From the NCBI RefSeq assembly GCF_015074785.1, contig NZ_CP042464.1, positions 2,229,001-2,293,000 on the forward strand: DNA of 64,000 bases, in the 5' to 3' direction. Position numbers and translations under genes: made by a program. The notes beneath the pieces are model-generated. The model was given only the letters and a program-made list of their open reading frames with translations, had not been told where the DNA came from and ran no database searches. The DNA is from Segatella copri (GTDB taxonomy: Bacteria > Bacteroidota > Bacteroidia > Bacteroidales > Bacteroidaceae). Below, in pieces: positions 18,186 to 26,244 of the stretch; position 1 is the first letter of the stretch; each line of letters opens with the position of its first letter.

Positions 18186-18722
18186 ATGAACGATAAAATA
18201 AAAAGAATCGATGAATTCAAGGGTATCAATGAATTCAAGACGATACAGGACTTGCTCGACAAGTATATGGATGGTGCCACATCCAATGAGGAAGAGGCAA
18301 CGCTCAGAAAATATTTCGAAGAGCATGCCAATGATATTCCGGAAGAATGGGAATCCTATCGCGCCCTCTTCAGCTATATCGGATTCGAACAGATGAATCT
18401 TTCTCAAATTCTAAAAGAAGAAGAGAAGGAGGAGGATTTCGAAAAAAAAGATATCGAGAAGGAAGAAATCCCAAAGAAGGAAGCTTCTCGCAGCAGATGG
18501 CTCAAATATTTCGGCACTTCTGTGGCAGCCGCCGCTATCATCGCATTCCTGATTGTGGGCATCCAGAAGATTGCCCAGCCTCAGCCTGAATGTTATGCGG
18601 TTATCGATGGAAAGGTTTATACCGACCAGGAGTTCGTTCATAACGAAGCCCTGGATGCCCTGGAAGATGTTTCGGCAGATTCCGAAGATCCATTCAGTGC
18701 CCTGGATATGATGAAACAATAA
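18186..18722 (+). CDS. Single-pass membrane protein, likely anti-sigma factor
   Basis: This 178-residue protein has a charged cytoplasmic half and one membrane segment at about residues 117-133 (SVAAAAIIAFLIVGIQ). A short acidic periplasmic tail contains ITRCDGKVYTDQEF-like sequence (CYAVIDGKVYTDQEFVHN). It starts 16 bases after the sigma gene. The pattern of a small soluble N-terminal domain (DLLDKYMDGATSNEEEATLRKYF) plus one membrane span is typical of Bacteroidota anti-sigma partners, but no conserved motif proves it. Confidence 0.7.
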   Translation: MNDKIKRIDEFKGINEFKTIQDLLDKYMDGATSNEEEATLRKYFEEHANDIPEEWESYRALFSYIGFEQMNLSQILKEEEKEEDFEKKDIEKEEIPKKEASRSRWLKYFGTSVAAAAIIAFLIVGIQKIAQPQPECYAVIDGKVYTDQEFVHNEALDALEDVSADSEDPFSALDMMKQ

Positions 18723-18788
18723 ATTCATCTTTTAGATGAAACAATCAATCAAACTATAAAGTATAATATATATAATAAGGTATAGAAT

Positions 18789-19235
18789 ATGAAACGATGC
18801 AACTTGATAAAACGCTTCTTCATCGGACTGCTTCTTATCGTGGTAGCCTCGATTTCGGCTAATGCCCAGGAGGGACTATACGTAAAAAGTATATTCCAAC
18901 GCTTCGGACACGCCAAGGGATGCAAGATGGTTACGATGCAGAATGCGCAACTCAAAGGTTACAGGCTCAAGATATACAAGAGCCTGGTATATAAGAACCA
19001 TGCCACGGAAATAGCCCACTATCTGAAGTCCGACCGCAAAGCTGCGAAAAAGATCAGAGAGGTGGTGGAAAATGGCAAGATGGTGAGCGGCTATTACATG
19101 ATGACACCCTTGAGCAATGGCGACAACCGCTTCATCCTCTTCAGTAACCCGAGTAAAAGCAAGGGAACCGTGATTTATATAGAAGGCGACCTGTCGCCCG
19201 AAGATATCATGAAACTCTGCTATTCCAGAAGATAG
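18789..19235 (+). CDS. Exported small protein, DUF6108-like
   Basis: This 148-residue protein has a signal peptide (MKRCNLIKRFFIGLLLIVVASISANAQ) and a mature alpha/beta domain of about 120 residues. It resembles a Bacteroidota family called DUF6108 (remembered, not searched) that is habitually encoded downstream of an ECF sigma factor. It is predicted periplasmic or on the outer membrane. Its role in the sigma pathway is unknown; envelope stress output is one possibility. Confidence 0.6.
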   Translation: MKRCNLIKRFFIGLLLIVVASISANAQEGLYVKSIFQRFGHAKGCKMVTMQNAQLKGYRLKIYKSLVYKNHATEIAHYLKSDRKAAKKIREVVENGKMVSGYYMMTPLSNGDNRFILFSNPSKSKGTVIYIEGDLSPEDIMKLCYSRR

Positions 19236-19298
19236 AAACAGCATTTTCCTTCTGGAATCTTCTCAATAAGAATAAGAAACAACATAAAATATAGTATT

Positions 19299-20192
19299 AT
19301 GAATATCAAAAACGTAATGATGATGGCTGCCATGATGCCAGCCTTCGCCCTTGCTGAAACCAACAGCAACAGTACACCAGCCTCGGTAGAGGCTAACGAC
19401 ACCACAATCAGAGTGAACGACCAGAACATCGTCATCAAGCAGGATGGTGAACAGACTTCTGTGAAGATATATAAGATGAACGGCAACGAGATGACCAAGA
19501 TTTCCGAAACCCAATTCGTAGATGGTCAGGAAGTAGAAAAGGTATTTGTCACCTCACCATTCATCCCTCAGACTTTGAGCAAGCGCAAGCGCAGTCTGGA
19601 GAGTCATTATCCAACCTTCTTCTTCGGCTGCAGCCAGTTGCCAGGCAGCAGGGGAAGCATGGGAGGCAACAACGAGATGCACAGTCGCAACTCCAAGTCG
19701 TGGGAATGGGGCATCACCCTCACCAGTCTCTGCTTCCGCCTTTCCAACGAAATGGCGCTCACCTCCTCTCTCTCCATCGGACAGGTACACCACCATTTCA
19801 AGGACAATTATGTATTAAGTACCGAAAACGGGGTATCGGCAATGACTCCGATAGAAGGCGAAACGCTGAAGAAAAGCTATATCAGCTACAATGTGCTCCG
19901 CCTGCCTATCATGCTGGAGTGGCAGAAGCGCATAGGATCCCATGATGCATTCCTGGCTTTAGGTCCATCAGTAGAATACCGCTGGCACGAGCATTCCCGC
20001 TACTTCATCGGAAAGCACAAGCATACCGAAACGGGCGATATCAACCTCAACCCTATCGGCCTGAACCTGGAAGCCCGTGCCGGCTACTCAGGAGTGATGC
20101 TCTACGCCCGTGCTGGAGTAACCCCACTGCTCAACAAGACCAAGGCTCCCGAGTGCTACCCGATGACCATCGGCTTAGGATTTAGACTGTAA
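19299..20192 (+). CDS. Exported protein, possible outer-membrane beta-barrel
   Basis: This 297-residue protein has a signal peptide (residues 1-19, ...PAFALA). An N-terminal acidic stretch of about 80 residues is followed by a C-terminal part rich in alternating hydrophobic strands such as WEWGITLTSLCFRLSN and GYSGVMLYARAGVTPLL. It ends in GLGFRL, which resembles a terminal beta-signal. This suggests a small outer-membrane barrel, not a proven one. It is the last gene of the ECF sigma operon and could be its envelope target. No closer family is recognised. Confidence 0.6.
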   Translation: MNIKNVMMMAAMMPAFALAETNSNSTPASVEANDTTIRVNDQNIVIKQDGEQTSVKIYKMNGNEMTKISETQFVDGQEVEKVFVTSPFIPQTLSKRKRSLESHYPTFFFGCSQLPGSRGSMGGNNEMHSRNSKSWEWGITLTSLCFRLSNEMALTSSLSIGQVHHHFKDNYVLSTENGVSAMTPIEGETLKKSYISYNVLRLPIMLEWQKRIGSHDAFLALGPSVEYRWHEHSRYFIGKHKHTETGDINLNPIGLNLEARAGYSGVMLYARAGVTPLLNKTKAPECYPMTIGLGFRL

Positions 20193-20286
20193 TTTCTCTC
20201 AAAAAATCGAAAAAAATGCCCGAATACCACAAACGTGGTAGCAGGAATACTACTCATATGCTATTTCAGAATCCAAAAAATCGCCG

Positions 20287-20294
20287 TACCTTTG
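20287..20294 (+). promoter_or_regulatory. -7 promoter box for metY-cysK
   Basis: TACCTTTG matches TAnnTTTG and lies 150 bases upstream of metY, giving an unusually long leader for this genome. Confidence 0.65.
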
Positions 20295-20299
20295 CAGCG

Positions 20300-20444
20300 T
20301 CAATCAGAACAAACAGTCTGATGACTTTCAGAAGGACATCAGAATGTCTTTCAGAGAAAGAACATCAATCTGATTTCTGGGCGACAATTTATATAAATGA
20401 ATAAGATTGAATATTAACGTAAAATTAAAGAAAGGACATAGATT
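20300..20444 (+). promoter_or_regulatory. Long, possibly structured 5' leader of metY
   Basis: About 145 nt separate the promoter from the metY start. Short hairpins can be drawn: ATCAGA/TCTGAT, GACAT/ATGTC and CAGA..AA/TTTCTG. They are built on recurrent CAGA/TCTG words. No known riboswitch consensus (SAM-I, SAM-II) was recognised. Regulation by the leader is a guess from its length and location in a sulfur operon. Confidence 0.3.
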
Positions 20445-21740
20445 ATGAGTACAGAAAAGAAACTTCGCTTTGAGACACTTCAGTTGCATGTAGGTCAGGA
20501 AAATCCAGATCCAGCTACCGACGCTCGTGCGGTGCCTATCTACCAGACCACAAGTTATGTGTTCCGCAACTCTCAGCACGCTGCCGATAGATTCGGACTC
20601 CGTGACGCAGGTAATATCTATGGTCGCTTGACCAACTCTACTCAGGGTGTATTCGAAGACCGTGTAGCTGCCCTCGAGGGTGGTGTAGCAGGTTTGGCTG
20701 TCGCTTCTGGTGCTGCCGCCGTTACCTACGCTCTGCAGAACATCCTTCAGAACGGCGACCACATCGTAGCTGCCGACAACATCTATGGTGGTACTTATAA
20801 CCTCATCACTCATACATTATCTACACAGGGTGTTAGCTACACCATCGTAGATCCTCGCAACTTCGAGCAGGTAGAGGCTGCCATTCAGGACAATACCAAG
20901 GCTCTCTATGCAGAGACCTTCGGAAATCCTAACTCAGATGTAACCGATATCGATAAGTTGGCAGAGATTGCTCATCGCCACAACATCCCATTGATTATCG
21001 ATAACACCTTCGGCACTCCATACCTCATCCGCCCTATCGAGCACGGAGCAGACATCGTGGTTCACTCTGCTACCAAGTTCATCGGCGGTCACGGTTCATC
21101 TCTCGGTGGTGTCATCGTAGATGGCGGTAAGTTCGACTGGAAGGCAAATGCCGACAAGTTCCCTACTCTCGCTAAGCCAGACCCATCTTATCATGGTGCC
21201 GTATTCGCAGATGTAGCCGGAGCAGCAGCCTTCGTAACCCGAATCCGTGCGGTCATCCTTCGTGATACCGGTGCAACCATCTCTCCATTCAACGCCTGGA
21301 TTCTTCTTCAGGGCTTGGAGACATTGAGCCTCCGTGTAGAGCGCCACGTTCAGAATGCATTGAAGGTGGTAGAATATCTGGAGAACAATCCTAAGGTGGC
21401 TAAGGTTAATCACCCAGCCGTTCCTTCTCATCCAGACCATGAACTTTACAAGAAGCTCTTCCCTAACGGCGGTGGTTCTATCTTCACCTTCGATATCAAG
21501 GGCGGCGAGAAAGAGGCATGGGAGTTCATCGACCACCTGCGCATCTTCTCTTTGCTGGCTAACGTAGCCGACGTGAAGTCACTGGTTATCCACCCAGCAA
21601 CAACCACTCACTCTCAGTTGAGCCCAGAGGAGTTGGAGGAGCAGCACATCTATCCTTCTACCGTTCGATTGAGCATCGGTATCGAGAACATCGACGACCT
21701 GATTGAGGCACTCGATGAAGCATTTACCTACGTAAAGTAA
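20445..21740 (+). CDS. metY: O-acetylhomoserine sulfhydrylase / aminocarboxypropyltransferase
   Basis: This 431-residue PLP enzyme forms homocysteine from O-acetylhomoserine and sulfide. It belongs to the Cys/Met metabolism family; the PLP lysine lies in VVHSATKFIGGHG near residue 209, and the N-terminus LRFETLQLHVGQENPDPATDARAVPIYQT is diagnostic of the OAH sulfhydrylase branch. Its cytoplasmic role is direct sulfhydrylation in methionine synthesis. cysK follows 31 bases downstream, so the operon channels sulfide into both sulfur amino acids. Confidence 0.93.
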   Translation: MSTEKKLRFETLQLHVGQENPDPATDARAVPIYQTTSYVFRNSQHAADRFGLRDAGNIYGRLTNSTQGVFEDRVAALEGGVAGLAVASGAAAVTYALQNILQNGDHIVAADNIYGGTYNLITHTLSTQGVSYTIVDPRNFEQVEAAIQDNTKALYAETFGNPNSDVTDIDKLAEIAHRHNIPLIIDNTFGTPYLIRPIEHGADIVVHSATKFIGGHGSSLGGVIVDGGKFDWKANADKFPTLAKPDPSYHGAVFADVAGAAAFVTRIRAVILRDTGATISPFNAWILLQGLETLSLRVERHVQNALKVVEYLENNPKVAKVNHPAVPSHPDHELYKKLFPNGGGSIFTFDIKGGEKEAWEFIDHLRIFSLLANVADVKSLVIHPATTTHSQLSPEELEEQHIYPSTVRLSIGIENIDDLIEALDEAFTYVK

Positions 21741-21771
21741 AAATATTAATGATTTAAATTAGAGTACAGTT

Positions 21772-22719
21772 ATGGCAAAGATATATAAGCAGATTACTGA
21801 TTTAATCGGTAAGACCCCATTGGTAGAATTGGGTAAGTATTCAGCATCCAAGGGTTTGGAGACTCCTGTAATTGCTAAGGTAGAATTCTTCAATCCTGGC
21901 GGAAGCGTAAAGGATCGTATCGCCCTCGCGATGATCGAAGACGCTGAGCAGAAGGGCATCCTGAAACCAGGTGCCACCATCATCGAACCAACCAGCGGTA
22001 ATACGGGTGTAGGTCTGGCTCTGGTATCAGCCGTAAAGGGCTATCACCTCATCCTCACCATGCCTGAAACCATGAGTGTGGAGCGCAGAAACCTGGTGAA
22101 GGCTTACGGCGCAGAAGTAAGATTGACCAGCGGTAAGGACGGAATGCCTGGTGCCATCAAGGCTGCCGAGGAACTCCGCGATTCCATCCCTGGTTCCGTG
22201 ATTCTGGGACAGTTTACCAACCCATCCAATCCTGCCAAACACTATGCCACAACAGGACCAGAAATCTGGGCTGATACCGATGGCGAGATTGATGTCTTCG
22301 TAGCCGGTGTAGGAACCGGTGGAACCATTTCGGGTATCGCCAAGTACCTGAAAGAACAGAATCCAAACGTGAAGGTGATTGCCGTAGAGCCTGCCACATC
22401 GCCTGTATTGAACGGCGGACAGAGCGGTCCTCACAAGATTCAGGGCATCGGTGCCGGTTTCATTCCAGAGACTTACTCTTCAGAATATATCGATGAGGTA
22501 TTGGACATTCAGAACGATGATGCCATCAAGGCAGGTCGTGACCTGGCTCAGACCGAGGGCCTCTTGGTAGGAATCTCATCAGGTGCCGCTGCCTTTGCAG
22601 CCACCGAGATTGCGAAGCGTCCTGAGAACAAGGGCAAGAAGATTGTAGCCCTCTTGCCAGATACCGGCGAGCGTTATTTAAGCACTGTACTCTACGCTTT
22701 CGAGGAGTATCCATTGTAA
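21772..22719 (+). CDS. cysK: Cysteine synthase A (O-acetylserine sulfhydrylase)
   Basis: This 315-residue PLP enzyme makes L-cysteine from O-acetylserine and sulfide. The PLP lysine lies in FNPGGSVKDRIA near residue 46. The substrate loop TSGNTG is near 73-78, the phosphate-binding loop GTGGTISG is near 181-188, and the closing SSGAAA segment is near 267. Length is typical. It is co-transcribed with metY and followed by a clear terminator. Confidence 0.95.
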   Translation: MAKIYKQITDLIGKTPLVELGKYSASKGLETPVIAKVEFFNPGGSVKDRIALAMIEDAEQKGILKPGATIIEPTSGNTGVGLALVSAVKGYHLILTMPETMSVERRNLVKAYGAEVRLTSGKDGMPGAIKAAEELRDSIPGSVILGQFTNPSNPAKHYATTGPEIWADTDGEIDVFVAGVGTGGTISGIAKYLKEQNPNVKVIAVEPATSPVLNGGQSGPHKIQGIGAGFIPETYSSEYIDEVLDIQNDDAIKAGRDLAQTEGLLVGISSGAAAFAATEIAKRPENKGKKIVALLPDTGERYLSTVLYAFEEYPL

Positions 22720-22765
22720 TTCACAATCGGATATTTTCTGATGAAAGCAAAATCTATCATAATTT

Positions 22766-22803
22766 CCCCAACCCGCTTTCCCATAGCAGGTTGGGGATTT
22801 TCA
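22766..22803 (+). terminator. Rho-independent terminator after cysK
   Basis: The stem CCCCAACC / GGTTGGGG (22766-22773 with 22789-22796), extended by a GC/GC pair, is followed by ATTTTCATTTTC. Confidence 0.8.
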
Positions 22804-22819
22804 TTTTCGGAACTTCATA

Positions 22820-22827
22820 TATATTTG
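22820..22827 (+). promoter_or_regulatory. Orphan -7 promoter-like box
   Basis: TATATTTG precedes the palindrome and repeat array of the deleted ATPase locus. No intact gene follows for 300 bases. Confidence 0.4.
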
Positions 22828-22839
22828 CAAATGCGATAC

Positions 22840-22879
22840 CACCGCCCTAACTATATAAAAATAGGTAGTTAGGGCGGTG
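22840..22879. repeat. 14-bp palindrome CACCGCCCTAACTA, copy 1
   Basis: Positions 22840-22853 pair perfectly with 22866-22879. The 19-base string from 22835 (GATACCACCGCCCTAACTA) recurs exactly at 32533-32551, where it also forms a palindrome. Such GC-rich palindromes in the two related ATPase loci suggest an intergenic dispersed repeat. Confidence 0.75.
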
Positions 22880-22903
22880 CAATCGCTAAAATTCGAGACC
22901 ATT

Positions 22904-22967
22904 TACCACAAAAACACAAAGTAAACTACCGTTAAAATACAAAGTAAAACGGCGCAAAAATATAAAG
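22904..22967. repeat. 23-bp tandem repeats, remnant of an ATPase upstream array
   Basis: Two full units (22904 and 22927, each beginning TACC and containing ACAAAGTAAA) and a degraded third unit at 22950 match the four-unit array at 31065-31156 upstream of the intact DUF4143 ATPase gene. Confidence 0.85.
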
Positions 22968-22969
22968 AA

Positions 22970-23044
22970 ACTGTAGAAGACACGATTTACGATAAAGCCA
23001 TATCAATGGAAGACGGAGTAAAGATTATACCTTTGGCTAAATAA
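22970..23044 (+). pseudogene. 3' remnant of a DUF4143-type ATPase gene
   Basis: In frame to the TAA at 23042-23044 the sequence encodes ...SMEDGVKIIPLAK. The intact ATPase gene downstream ends REDGVKVIPLATLKD, and the base sequence around it is also similar. Only about 24 codons remain, placed directly after the repeat array, so roughly 1.2 kb of promoter-proximal and coding DNA appears to be deleted. Confidence 0.75.
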
Positions 23045-23062
23045 AAAGACCAAGAAAAAGCT

Positions 23063-23111
23063 AAATTTTCGATAGAAAACTAAGAAAAAGTTTGTTTTCT
23101 ATCGAAAATTT
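23063..23111. promoter_or_regulatory. Perfect 18-bp inverted repeat, likely AbiEi operator
   Basis: AAATTTTCGATAGAAAAC (23063-23080) and its exact reverse complement (23094-23111) are separated by 13 bp. The right arm ends 3 bases before the -7 box and covers the -33 region. AbiEi antitoxins are known to bind inverted repeats in their own promoter, so autorepression is likely. Confidence 0.8.
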
Positions 23112-23114
23112 GAC

Positions 23115-23122
23115 TATCTTTG
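23115..23122 (+). promoter_or_regulatory. -7 promoter box for the AbiE operon
   Basis: TATCTTTG ends only 7 bases before the AbiEi ATG at 23130, so the mRNA should be leaderless or nearly so. Confidence 0.75.
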
Positions 23123-23129
23123 CGCCCAA

Positions 23130-23759
23130 ATGAGAAATATTCTAATTACATTAGGCAATATTCCAGTAACATCTTCGGTCATTGCTTCACTATATCCAGA
23201 TGTAAAGACCAAGTTTGCAAAAGTTGCACAGCTGGAAAAGGCGGGTGAAATCATCCGCCTCAGGCGAAATCTGTTCGTTGTAAATCCACAAGAAACGGGA
23301 CAACCACTCTCTTCCGGACTTATCGCCAACCATCTGTTGTCTCCATCTTATGTGTCTATGCAGACAGCATTAAGATATTATGGTTTAATACCCGAAGCTG
23401 TATATACAGTTCAATCCATGACCTTTAAGACAGCAAAGGAATACAATACACCCATAGGCAACTTTTACTATCATCATATTCCAAGGGCCACCTATCCTAT
23501 AGGAATTACGCAGATAAAGGAAGGAAACAATGTCTATATAATGGCTACTCCAGAAAAGGCATTATGTGATTTGATAGCCAACCTGCCAGGTATCAAACTG
23601 AGATACAAGAAGGAAGCATTAGAGTTTCTGGAAGAAAATCTAAGATTTGATATGGACAGATTCTACCAGCTCAATCCCAAGATATTCGAAGATTATGCAA
23701 ATATAGGAAAAAAGGCAACATCCATACGCACAATATTAAAACTCTTACATCATGAATGA
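23130..23759 (+). CDS. abiEi: AbiEi-type antitoxin (type IV toxin-antitoxin)
   Basis: This 209-residue cytoplasmic protein has an N-terminal winged-helix region (residues 1-60, including GEIIRLRRNLFVVNP). The AbiEi core follows: LSPSYVSMQTALRYYGLIPEAVYTVQSMT at about 71-99, then PEKALCDLIANLPG. It should repress its own operon and neutralise the AbiEii toxin without direct binding. It overlaps the toxin gene by 8 bases. The start is fixed by the promoter only 7 bases upstream. Confidence 0.88.
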   Translation: MRNILITLGNIPVTSSVIASLYPDVKTKFAKVAQLEKAGEIIRLRRNLFVVNPQETGQPLSSGLIANHLLSPSYVSMQTALRYYGLIPEAVYTVQSMTFKTAKEYNTPIGNFYYHHIPRATYPIGITQIKEGNNVYIMATPEKALCDLIANLPGIKLRYKKEALEFLEENLRFDMDRFYQLNPKIFEDYANIGKKATSIRTILKLLHHE

Positions 23760-24576
23760 GATATACCAAAATATGTTATCAGCTTATGATCTTTCTACAG
23801 ATCAGTCTAAAAGAAATGCTACTTTTGAGGTAAACCAGCAAATAATTCTTGCCGGTTTGTACCAAGGCGGTTTCTTCGAAAAAGCAGCTTTTTATGGTGG
23901 AACCTGCCTACGCATTTTCCATGGTTTAAATCGCTTCAGTGAAGATATGGATTTCTCTTTATTGAACAAAGATGAAAGTTTTGACTTCTCCCAATACTTC
24001 CAACCAATTATCGACGAATTTGATGCCATCGGGAGAAGAGTGGACATACAGAAGAAGGACAAGAAGAATTTTGGAAAAGTAGAATCAGCTTTTTTAAAAG
24101 ATACCACCGACGTTTATGACATTTCATTTCAAACAGAAAAGTCCATCAAAATCAAAATTGAAGTAGATACCAATCCTCCTCTCCATTTTTCTACGGAGCA
24201 AAAACTTCTGATAGAGCCTCGTTCTTTCATGACAAGATGCTTTACCCTTCCCGACTTATTTGCCGGCAAAATGCACGCATTAGTTTATCGAGCATGGAAA
24301 AACCGGGTAAAAGGACGCGATTGGTATGATTTCGAATGGTACATCCGGAATAGAATTCCTTTAGATTTCAAACATCTACAGGAAAGAATCAAAGAATTTA
24401 ACGGATGCGAGAAATCAAAAGAAGAATTCATTGCCGACTTGGAGCAAAGATTGAGATCAGCAGACATCAAACAGGTAAAAGTAGATGTGATGCCGTTTAT
24501 AAAGAATCCAAAAGATATGACTATCTGGTCCAACGAATACTTTCTGCAATTGGCGAAAATGATAAACATAGAATAG
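23752..24576 (+). CDS. abiEii: AbiEii/AbiGii-type nucleotidyltransferase toxin
   Basis: This 274-residue protein has the DUF1814/AbiEii nucleotidyltransferase signature YGGTCLRIFHGLNRFSEDMDF near residues 46-66, with the GG(T) and DxD catalytic elements. The lysine-rich segment FAGKMHALVYRAWKNRVKGRDWYDFEW is near 175-205. Characterised relatives transfer nucleotides to tRNA acceptor ends or bind GTP and arrest growth, giving phage abortive infection. It overlaps abiEi by 8 bases. All motifs look intact, so the pair is likely functional. Confidence 0.88.
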   Translation: MNEIYQNMLSAYDLSTDQSKRNATFEVNQQIILAGLYQGGFFEKAAFYGGTCLRIFHGLNRFSEDMDFSLLNKDESFDFSQYFQPIIDEFDAIGRRVDIQKKDKKNFGKVESAFLKDTTDVYDISFQTEKSIKIKIEVDTNPPLHFSTEQKLLIEPRSFMTRCFTLPDLFAGKMHALVYRAWKNRVKGRDWYDFEWYIRNRIPLDFKHLQERIKEFNGCEKSKEEFIADLEQRLRSADIKQVKVDVMPFIKNPKDMTIWSNEYFLQLAKMINIE

Positions 24577-24804
24577 CTAAGGTAGCTTCCATTCCTATCT
24601 CATGGGGACAATTTCACTTTTGAAAACGGACATTAAAAGGGGTGGGCTTCCACATTTCACAAGAGAAAAGAGAGTGGATTTGCGACAACCAGTTCCTATA
24701 TAAAATAAGTTATAAGCTCGGGGAGGAATGAGTTTGAACCAATCGTCAAAGTTTAAAGAATACTAAAAGTTTCGTTTCCGCTTGAAAATTTCTTTTAAAA
24801 TGCC
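24577..24804. other. Intergenic stretch, no gene
   Basis: This part of the 441-bp gap between abiEii and the kinase gene holds no convincing coding frame. An 18-base string (24621-24638) beginning TGAAAACGG is repeated exactly at 31040-31057, just before the 23-bp array of the intact ATPase locus. Confidence 0.5.
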
Positions 24805-24812
24805 TATATTTG
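24805..24812 (+). promoter_or_regulatory. -7 promoter box for ncRNA copy 1
   Basis: TATATTTG followed by GCA is identical in sequence and spacing to the box before RNA copy 2 (26953-26960), which supports independent transcription of both. Confidence 0.65.
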
Positions 24813-24817
24813 CAATG

Positions 24818-24966
24818 CCGTTAGTAATGGCGGCAGACATAAAGAGGTAGCAACTACGCTAAGTTCGGACTGAGAATCTGGACAGTTCGCAGTACACAAG
24901 AATGACAGTTCCAGTTGTTTGCCCCAATATGTATACTCATATCCATCCCGCTTCTGTGGGATGGGT
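24818..24966 (+). ncRNA. Unrecognised structured RNA, copy 1
   Basis: About 150 nt starting just after a promoter box and ending in a CCATCCC/GGGATGG hairpin (24943-24964). It aligns along its whole length with 26966-27114. Elements are a 5' hairpin (GCCGTTA/TGGCGGC), then the core: GTTC (24863), CTGA, GAAT, loop CTGGACA (24878-24884), GTTC, GTACACA and GAAT (24900). Helices covary with copies 2 and 3. It lies between abiEii and the kinase gene, whose own promoter starts 14 bases after the 3' hairpin. A 6S-like or Bacteroidales-type RNA is possible, but I do not recognise the family. Confidence 0.65.
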
Positions 24967-24979
24967 ATCTCTATTTAGT

Positions 24980-24987
24980 TAATTTTG
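24980..24987 (+). promoter_or_regulatory. -7 promoter box for the Ser/Thr kinase gene
   Basis: TAATTTTG matches TAnnTTTG. It overlaps the TTG at 24985 that would be an alternative start, so translation must begin downstream at the ATG at 25018. Confidence 0.65.
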
Positions 24988-25017
24988 CAACCGAATTATC
25001 AACCCAGTCTGAGTAAC

Positions 25018-26244
25018 ATGGATTCATATTCTGGAATCATCATAGAAGAAAGTAGAAGGTCTGAACAATTTTCAGACTTTACTCCCATACCTTGCAAAGG
25101 ATTCAACCTTCTTTGCAAGGCAAAGCGCTATGGCAGATGGTGGGTGCTCAAGGGATTGAAGGAGCCATATCGCCAAGACGAAAACTACAAGAACCTGCTG
25201 CACAAAGAGTTCGATATCCTCATATCCCTGCAGCATCCCAACATCGTATCAGCCTACAGCATGGAAGAAATACCAGAAATGGGTACCTGTATCGTGATGG
25301 AATGGATAGATGGTATCACGCTGGAACACTGGAGTGGCAAGAAGACTGAGGGAGAAGACATCTTCCTCCAGTTGCTTGATGCTGTGCATTACATCCACGC
25401 CAAGCAGATAGTACACAGAGACTTAAAACCTTCCAATATCATGATTACCCATAACGGCAATCATGTAAAGCTCATCGATTTCGGACTTTCAGATACCGAC
25501 GACTTTGCCATCCTCAAACAGCCTGCCGGCACACTGGGCTACATCTCACCTGAACAGATTGCATCCCAACAGGCAGACATCCGCAACGACATCTTCAGCA
25601 TCGGTTGTATCCTGGAAAAGATACTTCCAAGCAAACCGTATACTGCCATCATCAAACGATGTAAGGCTCCCATAGCCCAGCGATATGCCAATGTGGATGA
25701 ACTCAAAGCCGATTTCATGGCTCGCAGAAACAGGCATCTATTCGGTATCAAGCGTATCGCAATCGCAGCTTTGGTCTGTATCATCTTATTAGGTTTCATC
25801 AGTTGTCCTTTACTGAATCAGCAGGAAAAGAGCATTAGCACCACCCCTGAACATACCGAAGCCAAGAAGGATACATCCATCCGCCAGCAAGCCAAGAAGC
25901 CTGCCCCACTTTCCAATGGCCAGAAATCCCTGCAGCCAACAGCTACCGAGCCATCTTCTGCATCACAGGCACAAGCCGCCGAACTCCTATCCGAAGGCAA
26001 GAAGACAATCGACAAGATGTGGAAGGAATCCGGCATAGACACCATCCGGTCTGTTGAGAAAAAGAGCGAGGCATTCTATCAGTTTGTAGATAAGAGTAAT
26101 GAATTCATCACAACGACTTATCCGCAGACATTCTCTAAAGACATCGCCGGCAGCAAGAAGGCAGATATCATCTACGAGCTGTCCTCTTATACCTCTGAAA
26201 GATATGTGAAGCCCACCTTGTCGAGATTTCAATCTTCCAGATAA
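25018..26244 (+). CDS. Hanks-type Ser/Thr protein kinase with one membrane span
   Basis: This 408-residue protein has a cytoplasmic kinase domain (about residues 20-235). Visible motifs are the ATP lysine in WWVLKGLK, the catalytic loop HRDLKPSN near 134-141, IDFGLSD and the activation-loop end GTLGYISPEQ. A membrane segment follows (IAIAALVCIILLGFISC, about 243-260), then an extracytoplasmic low-complexity and helical tail of about 145 residues. No PASTA or other known sensor repeat is seen. The start is ATG 25018 because the upstream TTG lies inside the promoter box. It ends in a 16-base convergent overlap with the next gene. Confidence 0.88.
   Translation: MDSYSGIIIEESRRSEQFSDFTPIPCKGFNLLCKAKRYGRWWVLKGLKEPYRQDENYKNLLHKEFDILISLQHPNIVSAYSMEEIPEMGTCIVMEWIDGITLEHWSGKKTEGEDIFLQLLDAVHYIHAKQIVHRDLKPSNIMITHNGNHVKLIDFGLSDTDDFAILKQPAGTLGYISPEQIASQQADIRNDIFSIGCILEKILPSKPYTAIIKRCKAPIAQRYANVDELKADFMARRNRHLFGIKRIAIAALVCIILLGFISCPLLNQQEKSISTTPEHTEAKKDTSIRQQAKKPAPLSNGQKSLQPTATEPSSASQAQAAELLSEGKKTIDKMWKESGIDTIRSVEKKSEAFYQFVDKSNEFITTTYPQTFSKDIAGSKKADIIYELSSYTSERYVKPTLSRFQSSR

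Noticed and set aside
20193..20444. SAM riboswitch upstream of metY
   Set aside because: No SAM-I or SAM-II core sequence or pseudoknot could be recognised; only short generic hairpins are present.
24985..25017. TTG start for the Ser/Thr kinase
   Set aside because: The TTG is part of the TAATTTTG promoter box, so it would not be inside the transcript.
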